Source: Meridianimarinicoccus roseus (GTDB lineage Bacteria; Pseudomonadota; Alphaproteobacteria; Rhodobacterales; Rhodobacteraceae). Taken from it: a stretch of DNA of 64,000 bases. Of the stretch, positions 8,284 through 17,452 are shown piece after piece. Every line of letters starts with the position of its first letter. The first letter of the stretch is position 1. The position numbers and the translations under genes are program-made. The notes under the pieces were generated by a model, which made no database searches, was not told the DNA's origin, and worked only from the letters and a program-made list of their open reading frames with translations. Where the stretch lies: contig NZ_QGKU01000033.1 in NCBI RefSeq assembly GCF_003172915.1, positions 1-64,000 on the forward strand, written 5' to 3'.

Positions 8284-9045
8284 ATGACGGACATATCCAG
8301 CCGCCAGAAAGACAGACCGCAACCGGCCGACGAAGACGGTACCGCCTTCCTGAGCCTCGACGCGCCCGGGCCGCACGGGGCAGCGCTGGGGCTCAGGCCC
8401 GGCGATCTTCTGACTGCCGTGAACGGGATAGCGGTCGGCCCGTCCGAGGCGCATCTGCGCGCCCGGTTCGGCAAGGCCGGTACCAAGACCCGCGCGCTGA
8501 CCTTCCATCGTGGCACTGGGTGCTTCAACGTGCTTGCCAGCCGCCCCGACCTGGGCCGGTGGGTGCCGCTTGCCCCCGAACCGGATGTGCTGCGGCAGAT
8601 CGAACGGGAACAGTCCGGTCGGCTCTATCCCGACCACATGTGCAACTGGGAAGTCTATCGCAACGCCGACGGGTTCTATGACCTGCAACCGCTGCGCAAC
8701 TCGCTGCTTGCGCTGCTGGCCGCGCCGGTCTGGCTGGCGCAAATGCGGCTCTGGGCGCCGATGGCGGTGATGCTGGCCGTGGTCTTGGTGGCGATTCCGA
8801 CCGGATGGATCATGACGACGCTGATGCACGTTCTGGCCTCGATCTACATCTGGAGGGCCGGGCCCGCACTGTTCCGGGCCGACAGGATCGCGTCCGGTTT
8901 CCGGCCGCAGGCCATCGTCGCGGCGGCACATGAGCGGGGCGCACACCAAGCCTACACCGCATTCGATCCCAAGGCGCGTTTCGTTTATTCCGTGCGGCCC
9001 GCCCGCACCGATGAAGACGCCGTGCCCGAAGCGACGCCCGGCTGA
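8284..9045 (+). CDS. PDZ-like membrane protein, unknown
   Basis: A 253-residue protein starting 7 bases after the motF-like gene, so almost certainly in the same sigma-54 transcript. Residues about 20-80 resemble a PDZ-type fold (GPHGAALGLRPGDLLTAVNG). Two hydrophobic stretches near residues 140-195 (LLALLAAPVWLAQM and MAVMLAVVLVAIPTGWIM with following residues) make it a membrane protein. The C-terminus is hydrophilic. No named flagellar protein is recognised. Co-transcription with a rotation gene suggests a part in motor function or localisation (inference). Confidence 0.7.
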   Translation: MTDISSRQKDRPQPADEDGTAFLSLDAPGPHGAALGLRPGDLLTAVNGIAVGPSEAHLRARFGKAGTKTRALTFHRGTGCFNVLASRPDLGRWVPLAPEPDVLRQIEREQSGRLYPDHMCNWEVYRNADGFYDLQPLRNSLLALLAAPVWLAQMRLWAPMAVMLAVVLVAIPTGWIMTTLMHVLASIYIWRAGPALFRADRIASGFRPQAIVAAAHERGAHQAYTAFDPKARFVYSVRPARTDEDAVPEATPG

Positions 9046-9105
9046 TCGGACGGCGCTCGCCCCGGCCCTGCCCCGTCCTTGTACCCTAACCTGGCAAGGG
9101 AAACC

Positions 9106-9135
9106 CGGACCCGCCGCAAACCGCGCGCGGGTCCG
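9106..9135. terminator. Hairpin between convergent genes
   Basis: CGGACCCGC and GCGGGTCCG form a perfect 9-bp stem around a 12-base loop, in the 97-base gap between the converging PDZ-like gene and rpoN. No T run follows on either strand, so termination is plausible but unproven. Confidence 0.45.
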
Positions 9136-9142
9136 GCGCGCG

Positions 9143-10492
9143 TCAGGCTGCACCGTTCAGAAGAGCTTCGCGGCGGCGTTGGAAGGACGACTTGATCTTC
9201 AGCATGTCCCGGTACTTCGCCACTGTCCGGCGCGCAAGTTCCGTGCCCTCGGACGTGATGATCCGGGCGATTGCATCATCGCTCAGCGGGGCGTCGGCGG
9301 GTTCGTCGCGTACAAGCTGCTGGATGCGGTGACGCACCGCGGCAGCAGAGCCGTTCGCGTCGTCGTCGCTTGTCCCCAGCGCCGCCGAGAAGAACGTTTT
9401 GAGCGGGAACGTGCCCTGCGGCGTCGCCATCATCAGCCCTGACGTAACCCGGCTGACCGTGCTTTCGTGCACGCCCACCGCTTCGGCAACGTCGCGCAGG
9501 ATCATCGGACGGATATGCGCGGGCCCGTGTTCCAGGAACGCGGTCTGGCGGCGTGCGATCTCGGCCCCGATCTGAAGGCTGGTCTTGTTGCGGTGCTCGA
9601 TGGCGCGGCGCAGCCAGCGGGCCGAAGACAGCCGGTCGCTGACAAACTCGCGCGCCTCGGTCCGGTTCATCTGCCGCGCCGACGCATCGTCGATCACCAC
9701 GGTCGGAAGGGTGGACCGGTTCAGATCTACCAGCCATCCCTCTGCGCTCTTGCGCACGATCAGGTCCGGGCTGCGTTGATTGTCGGTTGGCGCGTCGAAC
9801 TGTGCGCCCGGTTTCGGATCGAGGCTGCGCAGCCGCTTCATCTGTGTGCGCAGCGTTTCGGGCGTGCAGGAGCAGGCCCGAGACAGGCCCTTCAGATCCG
9901 CCGCCGCGAGCTTGTCGAGATTGGCCAGCAGCGCCGCGAATTCGGCGCTCAGCCAGCCCTTGTCGCGCGCCTGAAGCTCCAGGCATTCAGCCAGCGATCG
10001 GGCAAACAGCCCGGCCGGTTCGACCTGCTGCACACGGGCAAGGAAGGCGTCCGCAGCCTCCGGATCCAGACCCGCGCGCTGCGCCAGAAGATCGAGCTCG
10101 TCACCCAGCCAGCCGCTGGGTTCCAGTGCTTCAAGAAACACCTCGGCCATCGCGCGCTCGCGCGGGTCGGGGAACATCACGTTGAACTGGTCGGACACGT
10201 GCGCATAAAGCGATGGCGGTCGCGCCGCGACGCGCATTTCGAGGAAATCGAAATCGGATGCGGGCGCCTTCACACCGCCCGATGGTCCGGACGCTGCCAG
10301 TTCCCGCCGCGCTTCAGGGGTCAGCTTTTCGCGCACCTTCATGTCGAGGAACGGGTTTTCCTCGGCCTCCTTCTCGATGAAGCCCTGAAGGTCGGTGTTC
10401 GTCATCTGCAACAGGCAGATCGCGCGTTGAAGCTGGGCCGTCACGACCAGGGACTGGCGCTGGCCGAAGTGCTGCGAAGTCTGGAGTTGCAT
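9143..10492 (-). CDS. rpoN: RNA polymerase sigma-54 factor (flagellar RpoN)
   Basis: A 449-residue sigma-54. Region I is at the N-terminus (QLQRAICLLQMTNTDLQGFI, needed for activator response), followed by a short acidic linker, the core-binding region, a helix-turn-helix region (VAEAVGVHESTVSRVT), and the RpoN box ARRTVAKYR near the C-terminus, which reads the -24 element. Length is normal for the family. Being embedded with fleQ, fleT and many GG-N10-GC promoters, it is probably a flagellum-dedicated copy like RpoN2 of C. sphaeroides rather than the nitrogen-control paralogue. Its leader can form a hairpin covering the GAGGAC ribosome site. Confidence 0.93.
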   Translation of the reverse strand: MQLQTSQHFGQRQSLVVTAQLQRAICLLQMTNTDLQGFIEKEAEENPFLDMKVREKLTPEARRELAASGPSGGVKAPASDFDFLEMRVAARPPSLYAHVSDQFNVMFPDPRERAMAEVFLEALEPSGWLGDELDLLAQRAGLDPEAADAFLARVQQVEPAGLFARSLAECLELQARDKGWLSAEFAALLANLDKLAAADLKGLSRACSCTPETLRTQMKRLRSLDPKPGAQFDAPTDNQRSPDLIVRKSAEGWLVDLNRSTLPTVVIDDASARQMNRTEAREFVSDRLSSARWLRRAIEHRNKTSLQIGAEIARRQTAFLEHGPAHIRPMILRDVAEAVGVHESTVSRVTSGLMMATPQGTFPLKTFFSAALGTSDDDANGSAAAVRHRIQQLVRDEPADAPLSDDAIARIITSEGTELARRTVAKYRDMLKIKSSFQRRREALLNGAA

Positions 10493-10498
10493 GGGGCT

Positions 10499-10528
10499 GT
10501 CCTCAAATGCGCGTGATTACGCGAGGAC
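10499..10528 (-). promoter_or_regulatory. Hairpin sequestering the rpoN ribosome binding site
   Basis: In the rpoN mRNA, GUCCUC can pair with GAGGAC, which is the ribosome binding site 6 bases before the AUG. Inside, GCGU-AAUC-ACGC forms a second small stem, with GCAUUU left as a bulge. The ribosome site would be fully paired when folded. This is seen in the sequence; a regulatory role is inference. Confidence 0.45.
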
Positions 10529-10538
10529 ATTCTGAAAT

Positions 10539-10553
10539 TGGCACGATTCTCGC
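10539..10553 (+). promoter_or_regulatory. Sigma-54 promoter-like site divergent from rpoN
   Basis: TGGCACGATTCTCGC: GG-N10-GC with a perfect -24 element; the -12 has TCGC where TTGC is usual. It points away from rpoN, towards the fliC terminator, and no open reading frame follows it. Confidence 0.55.
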
Positions 10554-10564
10554 AAACAATCTAA

Positions 10565-10664
10565 TTGACAGCCTGATCGGTTGTTGCCCCAGACGACAAA
10601 GAACCCCTAAAATACTATTAATAAATAGAAACCCCGGCGCCATCGCGCCGGGGTTCGTTTTTCG
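10565..10664 (+). ncRNA. Candidate sigma-54-dependent small RNA
   Basis: The sigma-54-like site at 10539-10553 would start RNA about 12 bases after its -12 element. The next strong feature on this strand is an 11-bp GC-rich hairpin followed by CGTTTTT, a good intrinsic terminator. The transcript would be about 100 bases, with no coding capacity. It would share only the terminator with the end of fliC mRNA. No known RNA family is recognised. Confidence 0.3.
10630..10655. terminator. Bidirectional intrinsic terminator after fliC
   Basis: AACCCCGGCGC and GCGCCGGGGTT form a perfect 11-bp stem with a CATC loop. On the plus strand it is followed by CGTTTTTC; on the minus strand, the direction of fliC, by TCTATTTATT. 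It starts 25 bases after the fliC stop. Confidence 0.85.
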
Positions 10665-10679
10665 ACTGTCAGAATACCG

Positions 10680-12143
10680 TCAGCCGCGGAGCAGCGACAT
10701 GACGTTCTGCTGCGAGCTGTTGGCCTGCGCCAGCATCGCGGTCGCCGCCTGGGACAGGATCTGGCCGCGGGCCAGCGCGCTCGATTCCTTGGCGAAATCG
10801 GCATCCATGACGCCCGAGCGGGCCGATTCCACGTTGACCGTGATGTTGGTCAGGTTGGAGATCGTGCTGTCGAGACGGTTGGACACGGCACCGAGGTCGG
10901 ACCGGGACTGCGAAATCTTCTGCAGTGCGTAGTCGATCACCTTGATCGCGTCGGCCGCACCATCGGCGGTGGACAGGTCGATTGCTGCAACCGTTTCCAG
11001 GCTGGAGCCGTTGGCTGCAGTGCCGAAGTGTTCGGTTGCGGCGGCAACGTCGGTGGCCACGGTGAACGCCTTGGTCGAGGACATCTCGACCTCGCCCGTC
11101 ACGGCCGAGTTCGCGGTCGTCTGGCCAACGGCCAGCGTGCCGTTCGCGGTGCCGTCTGCCGTCAGCGCGGTCACGGTGAAGTCGGTCGTGCTGGACGTCG
11201 CGTTTTCCAGAATGATGTCGTCACCGTTCGCGTCGGTCAGCACGATCGCGCTGTTGTCGTTCTCGGCCATGGCGGCGGTGATGCCGGTCTGACCCGAAAC
11301 TGCGTTGATCGCGTCACGCAGGCCGCGCACGTCGTTCGCGTCGGTGATGCTGACGGTACCGATGTTCACCGTCTCGCCCGTTGCGGTGCCGATGTCGAAG
11401 CTCACGCTGTCGTTCAGGGTGAAGCCCGACAGCTGCGCCTTGGTGATTGCGGTCGCCTCGATCCCGGTGCCGGCCGAAACCTTGTTCACCTCGTCCGCCA
11501 GGCTCTTGGCCGACTGACCCGCCGTCGTCGTGACCGTGTCACTACCGGCATAACCGGTCAGCGTGATGGTGGTACCCGCAGCGATGGCGGAGTCGGTGCC
11601 GTCAGTGATGCTGACGGTGCTCTGCACGGTGTTGGCGCCGATGTCGGTCGCAGCAGCGCTTTCGACGTTCACTTCCAGCGTCTGGCCCTTGTCGGCGCCG
11701 ATCTGGAGTTGCATGCCCGAGAAGCTGCCGTCGAGAACCTTCATGCCGTTGAAGGTGGTGTTTTCGGCGACCGAGTTGATTTCGGCGATCAGCTGCTTGC
11801 CTTCCGCCGACAGGTTGTTCCGGTTCGCCGCAGTGTTCGTGTCGTTCGACGACTGGACAGCGAGTTCACGCAGGCGCTGCAGCATGTTCGAAACTTCGAC
11901 GTGCGCGCCTTCGGTGGTGTCCACCAGGCTCTTGCCGTCGGTGGCGTTGCGGACTGCCTGGTTCAGACCCTTGATCTGGCTGGTCATCTTTTCCGCGATG
12001 GCCATGCCGGCGGCATCGTCCTTGGCAGCGTTGATCCGCATGCCCGACGAAAGGCGCGACATCGCCTGATTGAAATCGTTGTTGACGCGGGTCATGTTCG
12101 ACTGCGCCTGGATAGCACCGATGTTCGTGTTGATGGTGGTCAT
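10680..12143 (-). CDS. fliC: Flagellin
   Basis: The filament subunit, 487 residues. Conserved D0/D1 helices are at both ends: MTTINTNIGAIQAQSNM and LSSGMRINAAKDDAAGMAIA at the start, LGAVSNRLDSTISNL and ILSQAATAMLAQANSS at the end. The variable centre is Thr/Ala-rich and includes a flagellin hook-IN type segment (AVSGQTGITAAMAENDNSA). The start was set at MTTINTN because an AAGGAG lies just upstream and it is the family's N-terminus. It has its own sigma-28 promoter and terminator, so it is monocistronic. It is the only flagellin in the window. Confidence 0.96.
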   Translation of the reverse strand: MTTINTNIGAIQAQSNMTRVNNDFNQAMSRLSSGMRINAAKDDAAGMAIAEKMTSQIKGLNQAVRNATDGKSLVDTTEGAHVEVSNMLQRLRELAVQSSNDTNTAANRNNLSAEGKQLIAEINSVAENTTFNGMKVLDGSFSGMQLQIGADKGQTLEVNVESAAATDIGANTVQSTVSITDGTDSAIAAGTTITLTGYAGSDTVTTTAGQSAKSLADEVNKVSAGTGIEATAITKAQLSGFTLNDSVSFDIGTATGETVNIGTVSITDANDVRGLRDAINAVSGQTGITAAMAENDNSAIVLTDANGDDIILENATSSTTDFTVTALTADGTANGTLAVGQTTANSAVTGEVEMSSTKAFTVATDVAAATEHFGTAANGSSLETVAAIDLSTADGAADAIKVIDYALQKISQSRSDLGAVSNRLDSTISNLTNITVNVESARSGVMDADFAKESSALARGQILSQAATAMLAQANSSQQNVMSLLRG

Positions 12144-12188
12144 GGTCGTCTCCTTTTGAGTAAGGGCGCCCCGCGGCGCTTGTATCAG

Positions 12189-12214
12189 GAAACGTCCCTT
12201 GCCGGATTTGTTTA
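12189..12214 (-). promoter_or_regulatory. Sigma-28 promoter of fliC
   Basis: Minus strand: TAAA, 14 bases, then GACGTTTC. This matches the sigma-28 pattern with one base less in the spacer than the other sites, 46 bases upstream of the start codon. Confidence 0.7.
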
Positions 12215-12309
12215 GAAATCGTGGCGAGAATCTTTCAGTACATTGTTTTATATAGGTTTTATTTTCCGGGGACTGCGGTGTCCGCTTTTCGTGGACATCG
12301 CGGCGTGTC

Positions 12310-12324
12310 TGGCACGCGGATTGC
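12310..12324 (+). promoter_or_regulatory. Sigma-54 promoter of motAB
   Basis: TGGCACGCGGATTGC: perfect GG-N10-GC with consensus TGGCACG and TTGC, 36 bases upstream of the motA start and divergent from the sigma-28 promoter of fliC. Confidence 0.88.
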
Positions 12325-12360
12325 TGCCTGACGCGCAGCAACCTCACAGGAGCCATCCTC

Positions 12361-13122
12361 ATGGATATCGCAACACTTATCGGCATGATCGGCGCCATCG
12401 GCATGATCATCGGCGCGATGATCGTCGCAGGCGGCCTCGGGCCCTTCATCGACATCCCGTCGCTGCTGATCGTGTTCGGCGGCACCTTTTTTGCGGCGAT
12501 GTCGACCGGGCCGATGGCGACCTTTCTGGGAAGCTTCGGCGCGATGGCCAAGGCCTTCATGCCCAAGGCCCCCAAGAAAGAGGCTCTTGTCGAACGGATG
12601 GTCGAATTGTCGGACCTTGCCCGCAAGGACGGGATGATGGCGCTGGAGGGGCAAGAGGTACCCGACAAGTTCTTTGAAAAGGGATTGCAGATGCTGGTGG
12701 ACGGCGCCGACGAAGCGCGGCTGGTCAAGCAACTCACCCAGGAGATCCGGTCGATGAAGGACCGGCACGCGGAGCGGCAGGGGGCTATCCGGGCCTGGGT
12801 CGATATCGGCCCTGCTATGGGGATGATCGGCACGCTGATCGGCCTCGTTCAGATGCTGGGCAATATGGAAGACCCCAAGGCGATCGGCCCGGCGATGGCT
12901 GTCGCACTTTTGACGACACTCTACGGCGCGTTCATTGCGAACGTGCTGTTCGGCCCGATCGTGACCAAGCTGGAAGGCTACACGGCGGCCGAGGTGGTGT
13001 ACCGGGAAATGGCGTTGGAAGGGCTGCGCAACATAGCGCGCGGTGAATCCGGGCGCTCGGTACAGGAAAAGATGGTGGCGACGCTGCCCCCGAAGATCCA
13101 GCAGAAGATGCTGGCCGCCTGA
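12361..13122 (+). CDS. motA: Flagellar motor stator protein MotA (PomA-like)
   Basis: A 253-residue inner-membrane protein with four membrane segments that forms the ion-conducting stator with MotB and pushes on FliG. The segment GPAMGMIGTLIGLVQML, then DPKAIGPAMAVALLTTLYGA, is nearly the same as in PomA, the sodium-type MotA of Vibrio, and unlike the enteric MotA type. The length also matches PomA. Ion specificity cannot be read from this alone: C. sphaeroides MotA is PomA-like yet proton-driven. It forms an operon with motB 12 bases downstream. Confidence 0.93.
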   Translation: MDIATLIGMIGAIGMIIGAMIVAGGLGPFIDIPSLLIVFGGTFFAAMSTGPMATFLGSFGAMAKAFMPKAPKKEALVERMVELSDLARKDGMMALEGQEVPDKFFEKGLQMLVDGADEARLVKQLTQEIRSMKDRHAERQGAIRAWVDIGPAMGMIGTLIGLVQMLGNMEDPKAIGPAMAVALLTTLYGAFIANVLFGPIVTKLEGYTAAEVVYREMALEGLRNIARGESGRSVQEKMVATLPPKIQQKMLAA

Positions 13123-13134
13123 CAGGAGTGACCG

Positions 13135-14337
13135 ATGGCCAAGAAGGCGATCCCCCTTCCCCTGCCCGTCCCGATCGAGGAACCGGCAGAACAGGACTGC
13201 CCGAAGTGCCCCCCGAAGGGCGCTCCGGCCTGGATGGCGACATTCGCGGACATCGCTACCCTTCTTATGGCGTTCTTCGTGCTGATCCTGTCCTTCGCCG
13301 ATTTCAATCAGCCCAAGTTCAAGATGATCGCCGGGTCGCTGAAGGAGTCCTTCGGCATCCAGCGCCAGGTGCCGGTGACCGAACAGCCCAAGGGCACAAC
13401 GCTGCTGGAGCTGAAGTTCAGCCCCTCGCCGGCCCCGTCGGTGACAGATACGCTGACCCAGCAGACCACAGAGACAGAAAAGCCGGAACTGGAAACCAAA
13501 CAGAGCGAAGCCGACGGCGAGGAAGGACGACGCGAACTGGCCGAGGCGCTGGCCGACGCGCTGGAAAGTGGCCAGTTGCAGGCCGAGATGCGCAACGGCG
13601 AGGTCGTTCTGTCGTTCGCCGATACTCCGGCGGACAACGCGGATGCGGCACAGGGCACGGGACAGGACGCAGGTCAGGGCACCGCAGGCGACGGGCCGCC
13701 TGAAACCGGCGCGCCCCTTCAGGAGCAGTTGGCCGAAGCCGCCAAGGCCGTGGCCGAGGCCGAGGCGCAGACCGGCCGGTCGGCGCAGGACGTTCTGCTG
13801 GAGGGGCTGACCGACAAACTTGCGGATCTGGCCGAGGGTGCGGGCGCGGCGACCGGGCCGGGCGGCACGTCGGACGGGGACAGTGCGCGCGCGTCCACCC
13901 GCGCCGAGGCGCGCCTGAAAGTGGCGCTGCGCCAGGAAATCGGCGAAGGACTTGTGGATGTCGAACAGCGTGACGGCAAGGTATTCGTGACGGTCGGTGC
14001 CGGCGGGGCGTTTCCGTCAGGCTCGTCCGACCTGACAACGGAAGCGCGGGACATCATGAACCGCATCGCCTTCAGTGCCATGAGCGATGCGGGCGAGATC
14101 ACCGTGACCGGGCATACCGACGACGTGCCGGTAAATCCTACGGCCAGCTACCGCGACAACTGGGGGCTGGCGGCGGCGCGCGCGTCCAGCGTGGTGCGCG
14201 AAATCGGCAACTCGGGGCTGATCGCGCCGGACCGCCTGACTGCGGTCAGCCGCGGCGAAAGCCAGCCGGTGGCCGACAATACCACTGCCGCGGGCCGCGA
14301 AAAGAACCGCAGGATCGAGATCGAGATCGCCTACTGA
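13135..14337 (+). CDS. motB: Flagellar motor stator protein MotB (PomB-like)
   Basis: A 400-residue protein anchored in the inner membrane and bound to peptidoglycan. The N-terminus has CPKCPPKGAPAWMATFADIA with the ion-binding Asp39, then the single membrane segment LLMAFFVLILSFADF and KFKMIAGSLKESFG. This closely follows PomB, including the two-cysteine motif before the membrane segment. A long acidic Gln/Ala/Glu-rich linker (about 85-260) precedes the OmpA-like peptidoglycan-binding domain (TGHTDDVPV, then NWGLAAARASSVVREI). The linker is longer than usual for MotB and could be part of a plug that opens on assembly. Confidence 0.93.
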   Translation: MAKKAIPLPLPVPIEEPAEQDCPKCPPKGAPAWMATFADIATLLMAFFVLILSFADFNQPKFKMIAGSLKESFGIQRQVPVTEQPKGTTLLELKFSPSPAPSVTDTLTQQTTETEKPELETKQSEADGEEGRRELAEALADALESGQLQAEMRNGEVVLSFADTPADNADAAQGTGQDAGQGTAGDGPPETGAPLQEQLAEAAKAVAEAEAQTGRSAQDVLLEGLTDKLADLAEGAGAATGPGGTSDGDSARASTRAEARLKVALRQEIGEGLVDVEQRDGKVFVTVGAGGAFPSGSSDLTTEARDIMNRIAFSAMSDAGEITVTGHTDDVPVNPTASYRDNWGLAAARASSVVREIGNSGLIAPDRLTAVSRGESQPVADNTTAAGREKNRRIEIEIAY

Positions 14338-14359
14338 CGGCGCCGGCGAACGCCAGGGC

Positions 14360-14386
14360 TAAACTTCGCCGCGCTCGTGCCGTTTC
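14360..14386 (+). promoter_or_regulatory. Sigma-28 promoter of fliD
   Basis: TAAA, 15 bases, GCCGTTTC; 27 bases before the fliD start codon and just after motB. Confidence 0.8.
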
Positions 14387-14413
14387 TCTGAGGAAAGAAT
14401 TTGGGAGGCACAT

Positions 14414-16069
14414 ATGGCCACCGATTATCTCAGCGCCCTGAACAAGTCCGGCTCCGGGCTGAACCTCGCACAGGTGACGAACGACCTTGTGAAGGCGACG
14501 ATCGAGCCGCGCAAGGACATCGTGAACGAACGGATCGCACGGTCCGAAAGCACCATATCGGCGCTCGGAATGCTGCGCTCCAAGTTCGAGGATCTTAGCG
14601 CGGGGCTGACCCTCGCGGCCCGCGCTCCGGTGCGCAAGTCGGTCAGCAATGACAGCGCCATCGGTGTGACCGTTGACGACGCCGCAAAGCTTTCGGCCCG
14701 TGAGGTCGAGGTGGACGTGTTCCAGCTCGCCAAGCCGCAAGTGCTGGAATTCAAGGGTCTGACCTCACGCGACGCGGAAGTCGCGCCCGGCACCATGACC
14801 ATTGATTTCGGTATCTGGAGCGGCGATCCACCGGACAGTTTCGCCGCCAACCCCGAGCGCGCCGGCGTCAATCTGACTGTCGGCCCCGGAACCACGCTGA
14901 CGCAACTGGCCGAACAGCTGGACCAGATGGTCGGTGTGAACGCGCGGGTGTTCGACATCGGAGACGGCACCTTTTCGCTCGGCGTATCCTCTGACAACGG
15001 CGTGGCCAATGCGCTGCGCATGACGACGATCGAGTATCCAGCACCGCCTGCCGGGGTGATCTCGCTGACCGTGTTCGACAACTCAACCACCAACAGCACG
15101 GTGGAAGTTCAGGCAGCCACCGACATGATGGCCTTCGTGGACGGCATCGCCATATTCCGCCCCGAGAACGTGCTTGAAGGGGTGATCCCGGGCGCCACGC
15201 TGCAGGTCAACGGGACGACGACGGCACCCGCCACCATCGCCACAACAGACGACGCCGAAGGCGCGGCAGAGCTGATGGAGGCGCTGGTCACACAGCTGAA
15301 CGACACGTTGGACTACCTCGCCCAGGCGACCCGGCGCGGCAGCGAAGGCGTGGCGGCGGGCGAACTGGCAGGCGATCCCGCAGCCCAAGCGCTGCAGCGC
15401 ACGTTGGGCGGGCTGATTTCGCGGGGCTATTCTGGGTTCGGGTCACAGGACGTGTACCTGTCGTCCTTCGGCGTGCGGACCGAACGCGACGGCACGCTGA
15501 CCTTCGACCGCGATGCGTTCGACACCGCCTTCGCGCGCGATCCCATGGGGATGGCGAACCTGCTGCGCGACAAGGTTGCGTCCGACACGGCGGGGATAGA
15601 CGCCGTAGGCGCGCCCTACAAGACCGACACTCCTCCGGGCCAGTTCGCGTTCCGCCAGGACAGCGTGACGCGGACCGCAACCATAGGCGGAGTTCAGGCA
15701 TTGGGATTTGCCGAAGCGGACGGGCGGATCACCTACCCGGTCTTCGATGGACCGCTTGCCGGCGTGACGATCACGGTCGATCCGGACGTGACCGAGGCGA
15801 CGCTGAACTTCGGGCGGAGCTTCGTGTCCGAAATGCGCAGCAGCCTTCAGTCGGGACTGAACGGCACCGGACCGATACAGCGGCGCGAAAACCAGCTGTC
15901 CGAACAGATCGGCCGCGAGACTGACGCGTTGACCGCACTGGATGAACGGATGACCGCGCTTGAGCAGCGCTATATCCGGCAGTTCAGCGCGATGGAGCAG
16001 ATCGTCACTCAGCTCAATTCCACCGGGGAATACCTGACGAACCTGATCGCGGCCTGGAACAAGGACTGA
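14414..16069 (+). CDS. fliD: Filament cap protein FliD (HAP2)
   Basis: A 551-residue exported protein that caps the filament tip and folds flagellin into place. The N-terminus (MATDYLSALNKSGSGLNLAQ) and helical C-terminus (ENQLSEQIGRETDALTALDE and ALEQRYIRQFSAMEQIVTQL) are the D0-type coiled ends expected of FliD. A GGAGG precedes the ATG. It is transcribed alone from a sigma-28 promoter and converges on fleQ. Its chaperone is probably one of the small genes next to fliS. Confidence 0.93.
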   Translation: MATDYLSALNKSGSGLNLAQVTNDLVKATIEPRKDIVNERIARSESTISALGMLRSKFEDLSAGLTLAARAPVRKSVSNDSAIGVTVDDAAKLSAREVEVDVFQLAKPQVLEFKGLTSRDAEVAPGTMTIDFGIWSGDPPDSFAANPERAGVNLTVGPGTTLTQLAEQLDQMVGVNARVFDIGDGTFSLGVSSDNGVANALRMTTIEYPAPPAGVISLTVFDNSTTNSTVEVQAATDMMAFVDGIAIFRPENVLEGVIPGATLQVNGTTTAPATIATTDDAEGAAELMEALVTQLNDTLDYLAQATRRGSEGVAAGELAGDPAAQALQRTLGGLISRGYSGFGSQDVYLSSFGVRTERDGTLTFDRDAFDTAFARDPMGMANLLRDKVASDTAGIDAVGAPYKTDTPPGQFAFRQDSVTRTATIGGVQALGFAEADGRITYPVFDGPLAGVTITVDPDVTEATLNFGRSFVSEMRSSLQSGLNGTGPIQRRENQLSEQIGRETDALTALDERMTALEQRYIRQFSAMEQIVTQLNSTGEYLTNLIAAWNKD

Positions 16070-16111
16070 GCCGCGATGACCCGTCCCACGGGTGCTGAGC
16101 GAGCGCCCGCG

Positions 16112-17272
<1,161 letters not shown>

Positions 17273-17452
17273 CAGGCATCCTCGGGGTTGAAGCATTTGC
17301 TAACCGCAAGTTAACCCGGAACGAGCCAAAATTTTGACCCTTACAATCGGATAAGAAGATACTCTTAGGTTGAGCCCGCTGGCCGAATTGCGCAAATTGA
17401 CGAAGCAAAACTGGCTGTGCGTATACAACCTTGACGAAAGTATGTCCGCCGA

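Noticed and set aside
10507-10932. Plus-strand reading frame running from the rpoN leader into fliC
   Set aside because: It passes through a strong terminator and has no ribosome site; the region is better read as promoter plus terminator.
12144-12833. Upstream in-frame extension of flagellin
   Set aside because: It would run through motA antisense and the fliC promoter; the family N-terminus and an AAGGAG define the start at 12143.
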